The notes under the pieces are model-generated. The model was not told the DNA's origin. It saw only the letters and a list, made by a program, of their open reading frames with translations, and searched no databases. Of a stretch of DNA of 64,000 nt, positions 32,859 to 44,653 are shown in pieces (the stretch's first letter is position 1; every line of letters starts with the position of its first letter). The translations under genes were made by a program, and so were the position numbers. Location: the NCBI GenBank assembly GCA_000498155.1, contig AXZN01000030.1, forward strand, positions 1 to 64,000. Direction: 5' to 3'. The DNA comes from Shiraia sp. slf14 (lineage: Eukaryota; Ascomycota; Dothideomycetes; Pleosporales; Shiraiaceae).

Positions 32859-35800
32859 TTATCTTCCGACACTGCTACCACCCCAACTGCTCGGGGTCAT
32901 ACTGCTCAACTTACTGCTGATAGCACTGCCAGACCACCACCTTCCTCCAAATCCGCCGAAGCGTCCACCGAACTTGCCAAACTTGCGCCTTCCACCAACA
33001 AGTCCAGTTCGGGACTTCTTCTCTTCCATGCGGTCTTGCCACTTCAGCTTTGTCTCCATAATTGCGTGGATCCATTGGATGACCAAGAAAGTGGTAGAAC
33101 CAATAGCACGGAAAAATGCTAGACCAGCGACAGCCCAGAGAATAAAGGTCAGGTAGAAATTGTTGGTAACTTTGCGGTTCGAGTAGGCTTCCGAGACGGA
33201 CATGGCAAGGATAGCATTGCTGATGAGCCAGAAGATGACCATGTATGTTCGAACAGCGCGGTAGTAGTCTTCTTGTTGTTGCGACTCAGAAACTGGCGGC
33301 GTAGGGACTTCGACGCGATCACGGAGATTGCGTAGAGCTTCATCGTATCCCGAGTCAATGTCAAGCTGCTCTGAGGGCATTTCCAATTCAACGACGTTCT
33401 TGGTCTTGGCCTTGGCATCTCCCAAATCGGTCTTTGCTACATTGTCACCCTTCGTACCCCATGTAATGTCGTGGGTATTGCAGAATGCGTAGACTTGAAG
33501 AGTGGCAATGTAGGACGGGAGGAGAGCAAAGTACTGTGCACTTGATGTAAACATGTGCCAAGGATCGAGGTACATGAATGACATCAGGAAGTAGAGACCA
33601 ATTGTTGTTGCAGTCGAGATGATGAGGTTGGTAAAGACGTTATTGCCAACTGTTTTCTCTGCTTTGGGATCCTTCAATTGGACAATGACGATGTAAAAGG
33701 ACGCGAACGTTGTGTACGCCATGATAACGCCGTACATGACCATACTCCAGAAAAACATCTTCTTGGCACCTTGAGGACGATTGCCCATGGATAAGATGAA
33801 TTGCATGCAGATGAGCAGCGTGCAGGTGTACCGCAGGACGTAGAAGATGTATTTTCCAATGTTGTGGCCGAAGGGATCAAGCTGCGGATCCGAAAGCGAT
33901 CCAGCAACGAAGTAGAAAGTGAGATAGAAGTTTGCGAGTGAGAAGTATGTGAACATGAGTTGCACGAACTGGTAGACGAATTCGATATGCAATAGGACTT
34001 TACGCGCAATGGTATGATCAGTGGCCCAGACCTGCTTGAAGTGGAGGAGTGAGTAGACGGCGGCAAAAAAAGCACCATTAAGCCAACGACGACGCTGTGA
34101 GATGAACTCGGGTACGGTGTCTACGAATGTTAGCTAGGAAAAGTAAATGAAGTCACGAATTGCTCACCTGGAACATCGGTCTCACCCGTTGCAGCCTTGA
34201 CGTACTTCAAGACCCACTGTTCGCTACGCTTCGCCACCAGCTCCCAACATAGGATACGATCTTCAGCCAAGTACATGTTGGCAGTGAAGACATCTGCGTC
34301 TTGACCATGAAGCGTCTCACCCTTGAAGTACTGGCTCAACGGTCCATGACCCGTGTGATCGTTCTGAAGGGCAATATAACGATAGGCTGACAATGCACCG
34401 GGCAAGACAGTGATGTAACCAAAGACTGACTCGAGCGGCTTGTCCAGGATATTTGACATCTTGTACTCAAAGTTCTGCGATGCAACAAGGGGATTGAGAA
34501 GACCAAGCCACGCCTTGCCCTTGCCAGCCTTGATCTCACCTGCAGCACCAGCGACAGATGAATCGGTATCGAAAGCTTTCCACAGGTGGTAGAGCGCCTT
34601 GGGGCCTGGCTTGGTACCAACGTCAAGCAAAATGCAGACGTTGGGGTTTAGGGCTCGACCAAACGCGTTGAAGAACCAACGATGGGAGTTCAGCTTCTTC
34701 TGGTTCTTTTCTTTCAAGCAGAAAATCATTTGGCACGGGACGATGCCCTTTTCTGCTCCCTTGAACTTCAAGTCGGAATCCAGCGAGACCTGTGTAGTGT
34801 ACTCGTAAACGTGAGCTGTGACCTCCTTCTGGTTGACGTGATTCTTGGCGATACCCTCCTGGAAACAACCCATTGCAGCGATGGCATCAAGCGTTCTTGG
34901 ATGGACCTTGCCACGACCGTCAGAGACGATACAGACAACAATCTTCTGCCAGCCGTCTTTGCCCCATGTTCTCGACTTCATGCGCGAGCAGAAATGGCTA
35001 ATGTTCTGCATCACACCATGCATGGTCCTGGTGAAATCAATCTCATTCTCGTTGTACATGGTGATACAGATGAACAGCTCAGTTTCACGGGCATTGCCAA
35101 TATTCTGGCGCAATTGATAGCCGCGATCTACGAAATCGTCGGGGTCGCAGGTGACAGCAGTGTAGCGCATGTGTGTGAACTCGATATCGTCGCGTCGGGG
35201 AAGGAAACTGTACAAGATGGTTGGGATCTTGCACTCGAGGATAAGTTCACCGTTGATCAAACGGACTTCCTTCTTGGCCATGACTGCTTCTCGAGCGCCA
35301 CGTCGCGTCTGCTCTCCAACTGGAGCTGGGCCATAGTGCTCGACCTTCTCGTCTGTGGTTGTGTAGACATCTGTGTACGTGTCGTCGGTCATGTAAGAGT
35401 CGCGCGAACGTAATTCTGGGCGCTCGTCATCGTCACCTCGTTCCGTGAATGGGTCTTCGTCAATCGGGATGGAAGTCATATCGGTCATATCCAGAGTTCC
35501 TTGTGAGTCCCGGGAAACTGGTCGTGCATTTCCTCCAGTTGCACCCCCAGAGAATAAGGGCGCTGGAGGCAACGGGCGGATAGGGCTACCTGGGCGTCCA
35601 CTACCATATCTTGAAGACGGCGTGCCTGGTCGTGGGCTACCATTTAGATCTGCAGGCTCGTATGATACCGATGATGCTGGAGGTCGCGAGTAGTCAACAG
35701 ATGTGCGCGTGGGGGAATAAGGCCGCCCAGCTCCCGCTCGCTCAGGAGATAGTGGTCGCCGATATGGGACGTATGAAGGCGAATCTGGTGGAGGCATGTT

Positions 35801-36443
35801 GGGCGCAGTGTCCAGCACTGACGGTGTTCGCGACAATGCCGAAGAAGCATTTGAGGCGTGGTATGCGCGTGTAGGTGAATGGGGTCTGTTAGATTCGCGC
35901 ATGTTAGCAGTCTATCGCCATCAAAACATTGAGCCTCTACAGGGAGGGAGGAAAAGCAAGCGGCCCACGAACCGAGGCTTGAGAGATTTCCTTCGTGGCA
36001 TATGTGAGGACATGCCGCCAGTGCTAGACGTCGAGTCGAGCGCATTGCCAGCTTCACGAAGGAAGTCGACAATGTTCGCCTCTGCAGTCTTTCGGTTGCC
36101 AACCTCGAACGGCGTCATCCTCTCGCCGAGCGCAGCAGTCGTGCTGTTCACGCCTGACATGGATGAAGCCGACTCTTCGATATCGAAAGAGCGTCTTCTG
36201 TGGGGAGGGAATGAGAATTGAGCTCTAGAGCGACAGGGCGGGAAAGTGGGTGAAAGGAATGAAGAAGCTCAGAGACGCTAGAGAGGAGAGTGATACTCAC
36301 TGCATGTAGCTTTGGTGGTCATCCACGTTTGTCAACAATCGCATTGTTGGCCCTCCTTGCATGGCTGGAGAGATGCCATCCTCGTCGTCGTACGCAGGCG
36401 GTCGGCCGTAGTGTGTACCGTTGGGTGTTGTGGGTCGCTCCAT
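32859..36443 (-). CDS. Class III chitin synthase
   Basis: Four exons (36443-36301, 36197-35973, 35885-34168, 34120-32859; introns 103, 87 and 47 nt), 1115 aa. A GT2 enzyme that polymerises UDP-GlcNAc into chitin at the plasma membrane. Residues 1-330 are a low-complexity Ser/Pro/Arg/Asp-rich cytosolic tail, longer than in most class III enzymes (about 900 aa). Catalytic blocks: TELFICITMYNE, KIVVCIVSDGR, NPNVCILLDVGTKPG, the EDR motif in YLAEDRILCWELV, and QRRRW completed across the last intron. Wording such as NISHFCSRMKSRTWG and HGPLSQYFKGETLHGQDADVF is class III (ChsB / Neurospora CHS-1) rather than class I or II. At least seven membrane segments follow QRRRW, and the C-terminus is a Gly/Arg/Phe repeat (GKFGGRFGGFGGRWW). 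Class III enzymes drive hyphal growth and virulence in several moulds. Convergent with RecQ. Confidence 0.95.
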
Positions 36444-37810
36444 AGCGACGGTGTCGCAACGATATGTAATTAGAGAAGGCAAACGCTGGCTCAATTGCTG
36501 TTTTGCGACTAGAATAACGACTGAAAACCAAAAAATGCGATATCAATGTCTCTGCAAGCGGGTGAAGTTATGGTTCGTATGGTACAAGCTGCATGCGGAG
36601 CCATCCGGTGTTGCGGCTGCTTGTTTAGTCTCGCCCGTCGTCGTAGCAACCAGCCATCTCTCCACTGAAGACCCATGACGCGGCCCACAACGTGGCTGAG
36701 TCTGCACAACCACAATGTCAGCGGGCGCTTCATCAATAGTTTGTGTGTTACCTTGGTATGTGTTTCGCGTGCTACCTCGCAGGTTGTTTTCTCAGTCTGT
36801 TTGATTACGATCCCGTTAGGAAGGGGGAAGGATTCACACAACATTGTCCAATGCCAAGAAACCACATGACTTTGGCCCATGCCCACCAATACACATGACC
36901 CGAGTATATCGCATCAGATCGAGTCTCTCTTATAAAACGTATGCTTCAATCTTCCTGATTACTCGAGTCGAGTCTAGCGATGAATGCAATTGAGCTTGGT
37001 AATGGTGGACGCACGTGATTCAGCGTTCAACCTTGCATGCGGTCAACACAACACACATTTCGCCCTGAGACGTGACTAAAAAAGCGCTACAACTAAACAT
37101 ACTGTACATCGAGATGATTATAGTTGCGACTTCCATAGTAGTCTGTAGTTGCCATGGATACGTGCGAGTCTTTTGCAAACTGCTAATTAACAGTTCGATT
37201 CAAGCAGCGCTTATTAACCCTCCTAGCGCGTTGAAACTGGATTCACAATAACTGCCAATTCAATTCAGTTTGACCATCGAAACTCACGTCCCTGGCATAA
37301 TAACACTGGTGAAAGGGAAATCTGGGTATTTTGATCTATATCTATGTAGCAAGCAGGCCAACAAGGCCTCGTGCCAGAATCTAGTCTAGATGCCATCATC
37401 TATCTCTAATGTCTTTTTTGTCTTCTCTTTTTGGGGATATCAATGCAATCAAAGTTCGTCTCTATGTGCTTTTTACTTTTGCCCCTATCCACAAACTGCC
37501 TTAGGGAACGCGTGTAAACGGGCCGAATGGATATGCGTAGTATTAAAGTTTCGCAAGTGCCTCGACTTCTCTTCCATCTGAGATCTTGTGTGCTGACAAC
37601 GAAATGTTGCGGCGTCGATTACTATTATTCTCGAGGTAGAGAGTGCCGGTTAAGGAAACTCGTTCACCGCAAAGTCTTGGCTCGGTTTTTGTCTACTTCG
37701 GCTCTAGTGCGGGCTAATCGGTAAATGTCCAGGTTTCATCTTCTGATTCTAGTGAAATAAGGGGTCGCAAAGAAGCCGAGGGGAGAAGTTCCCACTTTAG
37801 GGGACAAAGT
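36444..37810. other. Intergenic, 1.4 kb
   Basis: Holds the chitin synthase promoter/5' UTR (left) and the 3' flank of the desaturase (right). ORFs on both strands are short and unrecognised. Confidence 0.5.
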
Positions 37811-39092
37811 TTACGACTTTGCCCAGTGCAGTTGGCCAGGTTGGTTCTTGTCGGTTGGCTTAACGTACTTCAACTCGGTGAAAGACTCCCACAAATCGGC
37901 ATGGAATGAAGTGTCCTTGGACGAAATGTACTTGTCGCCAAGGAGAGGCATAACGGCAAAAGTGGCCTCCTCAGCGTGGTAGAATGGAATACGTCTGGAA
38001 ATTCGTTAGATCACAATCGACTCCACCTAGCCATGTAATTCAACTTACGGAAACATATGGTGGATCACATGGTATTCAATGATGCCGTGGAAGATATGGC
38101 GTCCAATGAAGCCAAACTCACGATCGATAGTGGAAAGAGCGCCTTTCTGGAAAGTCCATGATCCCTCCTCGTAATGGGCAGCTTCAGGGTGAGTGTGGTG
38201 AAGATATGTAATAGCAACTTTTAGGCTGTTAGCTTTCTCTCCCTCAAAAATAACGTAAAATTGACAACTTACCGATCCAGTGGTTCATCCAGAGGTAAGG
38301 AATTCCATAAAGCAGGAATGTGTTCCACATGCCGATAGACTTCGAAACTTGGTAGAGAACGGCAAGAACGGTAACAATGCCGATGTTAGACAAAAGAACG
38401 AATGGCTGCTCTCCAGTCGTGAAAACGGGGGAAGTCGGGTCGAGATGGCTTTGCTTGTACATCGAAGTAGCCTTTCGGTTGGATTTGACCAAACTCTTCG
38501 CTCCAGCGCCAGCATTGATCAGAATATATGCGGGCCAGCCAAAAAACTGGTGGACAAGAAGCGAGGCAAAGGTAACAATGGGGGTATCAGCCGCGGTGTG
38601 GTCGATCATTCGCTCCAAAAGGGATGTCTTCTTGTTTGGCTCGCGGTTTGGTACGAAGACGGTGTCCTTCTCCATATGGTTGTGGTAACGGTGGTGGCGG
38701 GCATGGCTGTACTTCCAGGAGAAAAATGGCGCAAGAAGCAGACTGTGAAGCACGAACCCGATAGTAGCGTTGGCATTCAGGTGGCTTGAGAAGGAGTCGT
38801 GGCCGCACTCGTGGGCGAGAATCCAGAGACCAACGAAGAATAAGCCTTGCACGAAACCGTACAACGCCCACAGGGGAATGCTCCAAGACGATTCGAGGGT
38901 CGTCAATTGAAGTCCAGCGTAGAACAAAACGCTAACCGCAATCAGATCTCGTACCACGTACGAGAGGGATCTGATCAACGACCGTTCGAAGCAATGTGCG
39001 GGGATTGCTTCACGGAGCGTCTTCATATCAGGCACCTGGGTGCCCTTGGGCGACTCCAGGGTCTGCGCCGGGACGGTCATAGTAGAAGACAT
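37811..39092 (-). CDS. FAD2: Delta-12 (omega-6) fatty acid desaturase
   Basis: Three exons (39092-38273, 38217-38049, 37994-37811; introns 55 and 54 nt), 390 aa. ER-membrane di-iron desaturase converting oleate to linoleate in phospholipids. The three histidine boxes are complete: HECGH (94-98), HARHH (130-134) and HVIHH (323-327); the third is in the short second exon. Surrounding text (SWKYSHARHHRYHNHME, DTVFVP) fits the fungal delta-12/omega-3 group; a bifunctional delta-12/delta-15 or delta-15 enzyme cannot be excluded without alignment. Length is slightly short for the group (400-480 aa). Hydrophobic segments before box 1, between boxes 2 and 3 and around residue 250 fit four membrane passes. 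A TATA-like palindrome lies about 65 bp before the start. Confidence 0.9.
39055..39064 (-). other. Start-proximal region of the desaturase (N-terminal tail)
   Basis: Residues around 10-14 of the desaturase (TLESP). The tail before the first membrane helix is soluble and cytosolic, and the ATG at 39092 is the only in-frame start before it. Included only to note why this start was chosen. Confidence 0.3.
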
Positions 39093-39154
39093 GGCGAATA
39101 TGGGGGAGAAATCGTAAAACAGAAGGGACGGGAAGCGGGAAGTGAAGCCCGCCT

Positions 39155-39164
39155 CTTTATAAAG
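39155..39164 (-). promoter_or_regulatory. TATA-like box of the desaturase
   Basis: The palindrome CTTTATAAAG lies about 65 bp upstream of the desaturase ATG, a usual distance for a TATA element in a strongly expressed fungal gene. Confidence 0.5.
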
Positions 39165-40656
39165 TTGTCAGAAAAAAAATGCGGATAGCTAGCTTATCCA
39201 GGGGCCAAGATAACACCGCCCACGTTCATAAAAAGACCCCGAATACGTTTCAACAAGGCGGTAGGACCCTTGGACCATGGGTAGCTCGACACCGCCTTTC
39301 TCGAGCCGACTCCATAGTGTGGGTCCCGCTGGTGGTGGATCACAGAGATTTCAATTCTTGCACCGCACAGTCCGTGCTGGTAGATCTCCATGCCTCGAGT
39401 GCTTCAATGAGCGCCAGCGGAGGCATGAGATGTACCACCTCGGTATGCCGTGCGGCCAGCACATGGCAGAGGAATTCCACCAACAGAGACGCATTATTGG
39501 AGGTTCTGTGTGGCCGAATTGCGGCTCTCGAGCTAAGGAGCCGCATGGACCACGTGAATCTCAGAGTGAAGAATACGTTGCGGGATAAAGCGCCACTACT
39601 GGGTTAGCCAATGCTCGTTCTGCTACGCTTGCGACAGTACAGGTGGCAGAAGGTCGCGAAAAGACCCGAACCGGCCTTGTTGACAGCGAGGCCATTGAGC
39701 AAGAACACGCAAGACCTGCCAGTTTGTCGAAACCGCAGTATTTCTGTCCGGCGAGATCTAGATGTGCCTTGTTGATATCAAGTTAGAGCGCCCAGGCGTT
39801 GAGGCTTTCGCTTAACGGTGGAGCAATGATTGCCAGGGGCTTTGCCAAAGGGAGTCTCTTTTGCCCGCTAGAGCATTTCACTAGTGTCTTAACGAGACCC
39901 TTTTTCCCACGGGTTGAAAAACGTCCTTGCGTGCTTGGGCTCATTCTCCGGCTCCAGATCAATTTGCCTCGCGGGGGGGTTCCTTTGACCCTGATTTCGC
40001 TGATTGTGCCGGCCCACTGCATAGATCCGCCGGTTTCACGTGGTTGGTCGGGGAAGTGGCTGAGGAGTGCAATGCCATCTCTCTCCACTACGCTGCAGTG
40101 CCAGATATCGCGATCTACCTGATAGGTGCAGATGGTGGACATTTTACGACGTTGAAAAAAAATATGTCACGTGGCTCGCTTATTACAACAACACAACCTA
40201 TGATTTGTCGGGCTCATCCCGAGGTCCTTCTGCATGTTCCGACTTCAATGATAGGCCACTCACAGAGATTAATGAGCGCACGCTGTTTACTGTGTAATGA
40301 CAACATGTCCTTCCGATAAGCTTCGAATGTTGACCAGGGGTTTGATGCATATCTCGCCAAGGTTCATATCAGAATTCCGACCAATCGGTACAGATATACT
40401 CACATGCATCATCACAAGCAGAGCCCTGCGCGTGTTTGGAAAGAGGATGCAGGACACTATTATGGCATCAAACATTGCCATTACGAAGGGTTACAATACC
40501 CCAAACCCGTAATGAATGGTACTAACTTAGTTTCGGACCGAAAGTGAACATCTTTCTCAACAACTTGACTACAAAGTAAACGTTGAAAATTGAATCGATA
40601 CAACAGTGTCTATATTACCTTGATTGTAAACACATATTAATTCAAGAACGACATCT
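39165..40656. other. Intergenic, about 1.5 kb
   Basis: Desaturase promoter and 3' flank of the phenol-hydroxylase-like gene, both on the - strand. A 119-aa ORF (39783-40142, - strand) and overlapping + strand ORFs show no domains. No mobile element seen. Confidence 0.45.
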
Positions 40657-42806
40657 TCAAGCAGCCAGAATGCCCTTGAAGTACATTTCTACACCAACAA
40701 AACCCTCCTCGTCAAGCGAGTCAATATATCCCACATACTGATCCGGCCGCGTCACCACCACGCAACCCGATTCACGGTCAATGCCATAGTTCTTGTATGC
40801 TTCTCCAAAAGGCTCATGGTAGCCTGCATCATCAGCGTAGACCGAATCGTAATCCCACCCAGTCTTGGGACTGAAGGGATGTAAAACATCTGGGAAGTCT
40901 CGCAACAACTCAGCCTCTGTCCACTTGGAAGAGTGGCAAGTGAGTATGTTGATGTTCTTGTACAGGTGTGGCGCCAATAATGAAGATGCCGCAAGTTTCT
41001 GACAGAAGACACTGAGACGCGCGTTCTGCTGCTTGTTGAGGACATCGCCTGCAAAAACGACGAGGTGGAATCGACCGTCGCTCGTGAGTCGTTGTTGGAA
41101 GTCCCATGAGCGGCCATCGGATTGGTTAAGCACCCTGTAGTTAGGGAATCGCATTCCCAATTTAACATTCTGTGCCAGTTCCTGGCGTCCAATGACTTTC
41201 TGGGAAAGTGAGGAAGAAACGTCTGTGCCATCACCTTGCTCTGTGGAGCTTCCTGGCTTGGCTACGAGCATCGAGGTTCCATAGTCAACAGAAAGCCCTG
41301 AGGCAAACATGTTGCCCTTGAGGAAAGCGTTCTTGAACTCCTCCATGCTCACACCCTCCTCATCCATTACATTTTTGGCAGGTCTGCCTGAAAATAAACG
41401 AGAGAACTTGTGGTCGAAGTTGATAAGATCTTGTGCAATTCTTCGCCTTTCTGATTGATAAGTTTTCAGAATTGATGGCTGGGCAATGCCCTTCACAACC
41501 AACGCAAGTTTCCAGCCAAGATTGTATGAATCCTGCATACTGACGTTCATGCCTTGGCCGGCTTTGGGAGAATGCGTATGTACTGCATCGCCAGCTAGGA
41601 AGACGCGCTGGTTGTAGTCAAAGTTGGTGCCAACTCGCTGACCAATTTGGTAAGCTGTCCACCAATCGCAAACTTCGTATGAGAGTTTGTACGGTGAGAG
41701 GATCTTTTGTGCTGCCTTAAGAATCGTCTCTGGAACAATCTTAGACCTATCGGCGCGGCCACTTGCGTCCGGTTTGATTTCAGTAAGCTGAATATAAAGC
41801 CGCACTAATTTATTTTCGCGAGGAATGACCATCAATGAACCTGAATCTGCACTGTGTACGGAGCAGCGCTTGCGAATATCTGGAAAATCGGTAATAGGAA
41901 TAATGTCTATCGCTTGTTAGCATATCATTCAGAAGACTACCCATTTCCTGAACTTACCAAGCACACCCCAAATATAGTCAGTGGGCTCGCCTTCTAGTTT
42001 GAATCCTAACTCCTTTCGAGTCCAGCTGTGTGCACCATCGCAGCCAACCATATACTTGGCCTTGATGATCTCTGTCCTGCCCTCTTTTTCCCTGCTCCTA
42101 TTAAGCAATTCTTCTGTGTCATCTTCTGCAAGATTGCTTCGGAACAACCCATCATTGACTGCAGAGCCTGTGCTTTGGGCGGGCATAGCCTCTTCTTCCG
42201 TCAAGTGTCTCAACTGAACGGTGATTGGGTAGTTATCGGGTGAATGATCATCAGTGTTTGCAGCAATCTCAAGGGTTTCTGGGAGAACGCCTCGCTCAAC
42301 ACGAAGCGTATCTTTAGAATGCTTCTTGATATGGTCCAGGAAAAATCGTTCAATTCGACCTTGGTGCAGGACGATTTGCTTAAAACGAGATAGTCCAATC
42401 GGGACATCGGGTACTCGATCTGAACGGCGAATTATGCCGTCTTCACCAGGATTCTATGATGGTCAGGTCGTGCAAGGCGTATTCTGAAGACGATTACATA
42501 CCCACATGCACATCTGAAATCACCATTAGCCGCTGTTTTGGAAACGCTGCATGCACCATGACGTACCTCGATCATATGGTTTGCCTCCTTCCATGCTCGA
42601 TCCGCAAAACCAAAGCTATCGAAGATTTCCAAGCTGCGAAGCTGTAAACCATCGGCCTGGCCAGCGTAGATTTTGGTTCCACGTTTATCGACGATGCGTG
42701 CATTGATGCCACATCTTGCCATCCAAGTGGCCATCATCATGCCGGCTGGGCCAGCACCTACGATTAAGACGTCGCATTTTGACTCAATTGCATCTGGCAC
42801 TGCCAT
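40657..42806 (-). CDS. Phenol 2-monooxygenase-like flavoprotein
   Basis: Four exons: 42806-42567, 42513-42502 (12-nt microexon), 42453-41958 and 41906-40657; introns 53, 48 and 51 nt; 665 aa, the usual length of fungal phenol hydroxylases. FAD-dependent hydroxylase of aromatic compounds to catechols. Seen: VLIVGAGPAGMM (14-25), the FAD/NADPH motif VGCDGAHSWTRKEL, VFLAGDAVHTHSPKAGQG contacting the ribityl chain, and a C-terminal thioredoxin-like domain (about 480-665) that supports dimers. The microexon adds four residues (MCMW) that are needed to join HMIE to NPGEDG, a conserved run in this family. There are no neighbouring catechol-pathway genes, so it may act alone in detoxifying plant phenolics or in a dispersed pathway. 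Family firm, substrate inferred. Confidence 0.93.
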
Positions 42807-44653
42807 GGTAATGTTTCGATTGATGGTGTGGGTGCTGACAGGAGCTACCCCGCACAGTGGTTCAGTTCAAGTAAGATACGAGATGAGATTTGTGAGAGCA
42901 CTGATTGAGTGGAAAGACACTAGGATTATATATTTACATCAGACAAGAAACCTCGAAAGTCCGCTTTGGGAGCTTACGGCAGTTCAGGCTCGGCGATGTA
43001 ATGCTCCCCACAATATGGGTCGACTTTAGTGCTATGCTTCGAGAATGTCGGATGGGGCTCCGATGACGCCTGGCACAAATGCGACACAACTGATTGGCTC
43101 CAATACTCTACACAGATGCCTGCAAGTGCCGCGAATTGGTCCATAGAGTTTGTCAGACCTTTGTCAGTGTAATCGTAAGTGGATGTGAGGGTACCAAAAT
43201 CCTGTAACCGCGCTGTCCCACCTCGGGTCTCCGCATCCTGGGCCACACTAACGTGAATAGTCTACCCGGATTACCCTATCCGGATCACCACCACACGAGG
43301 TGTACTAAGCACTTACGCTATCATTATATAACAGGACTTTCACATATAACATGCGACTGGCTGCAACACAGCTCTTGCTCGGAGACATGGCTGATATTTC
43401 AGTACAACATCCGATGCAATTGCCATAATTGCAAACATTAATTAAACTTTAGCTGGTAAGAAATTCATTACCGTTGAAAATGACTGTTGTTAATAAGGAG
43501 AAGGAACTATGGCCACGTTCATTTGCTTTGAGAGGACTTGTTACAACTTCAATTTAGAGCATTAAAAAAAGAGGTTTATCTAGCCTGGTCACGATTTCGC
43601 GATCCCACCATACTTCGTGATTGAGATTACAGAGAGTGCTCGAAGATGAAGCAAATATCTAAACGAATCGAGAGGAGTCCCTCACCGAAGGATGAAGAGT
43701 GAAACTCTGTTGGCCAGTGAGCCGAAGACACCAAGCTTTGTCCAGCAGCTTAATTCAAAGCCTTCGGATCTTGACCGCTTCGTCAACCATTCGACGTTCC
43801 ACACTGCCAGTACGATTGGGACATACGAGAAGGGTTTAGCAAAAAGTGGGGGATCAGGAGACTGACATCGACATCCGATGCCCAGAGTTTTCGCTTTCCA
43901 CTCGTAACGCCAACATTGTCAGCGTCGGATGAGTATCAGACTCCAATCAATTTTGGAAGGTCAACACGATTTGCTTTGAGCCGATGAAGCAAGTTGAGCT
44001 AGAGGAGAGCAGATCTTCATGTGGTGTCCAGCCGAGGAACGAATATACCCAGGCTATTAACGGAGAATTGATGGTGGACTGGGCCGAGAGAAGAATAATA
44101 CGGAAAGCAGTGCTCCAGGCTACTGCAAGAATTTCAAGTCTTCATAAGCCAATTTTCTTTCCACGAGGAAGGTGGCCAGAATGTGAAGGGAATAACGAAT
44201 TTGAGCGATACGATTCTACCAATCGAAGATTAGCGACTGGACATGAGAAAATCTGTCTCTCCTAGTAATGAAAGCTATCTTGAGTGAAAGGAGGGTACAA
44301 TTACATCATCGAGGTTGCGAGACTACTTGCGACTGTTTTGTTTTGTGCAAACATACCCTATATTATTTTAATAATTTTCAACTAGTAATACAGAAACTAC
44401 TCAGCGATAAAAATGCAATAGGGGATTAATCAATGCAGTATCACATGTTTTTACAAGTTTTGCACGTTCGTGCAGTGAAAGTTGTGACGCAGGCACGAGC
44501 GGATGATCCTAATTGGGAAGTGACGCTCGGGCCGACTGAGATGTGTATTGTTGTTTTGGTGTTGCGGGACAGCCCACTTGCCATTGCAACTCAGGCTTCG
44601 CAACGCAACAACACCACAAAACCGTATATACACACTGTAACTTTCCGCGCAAA
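42807..44653. other. Intergenic, 1.85 kb
   Basis: Region between divergent genes (monooxygenase and CSM1). ORFs of 90-118 aa occur on both strands (for example 42974-43246 on -, 43984-44265 on +) but none carries a known motif or a credible splice chain. Probably regulatory and spacer DNA. Confidence 0.45.

Noticed and set aside
39783..40142. 119-aa ORF in the desaturase upstream region
   Set aside because: No motif, overlapped by equally long ORFs on the other strand, no splice partners.
42974..43246. 90-aa ORF upstream of the phenol-hydroxylase-like gene
   Set aside because: No recognised domain; composition not clearly coding.
44543..44653. Upstream extension of the CSM1 frame
   Set aside because: The added peptide has a random, Cys/His-rich character unlike the protein, and the ATG at 44654 suits the family.
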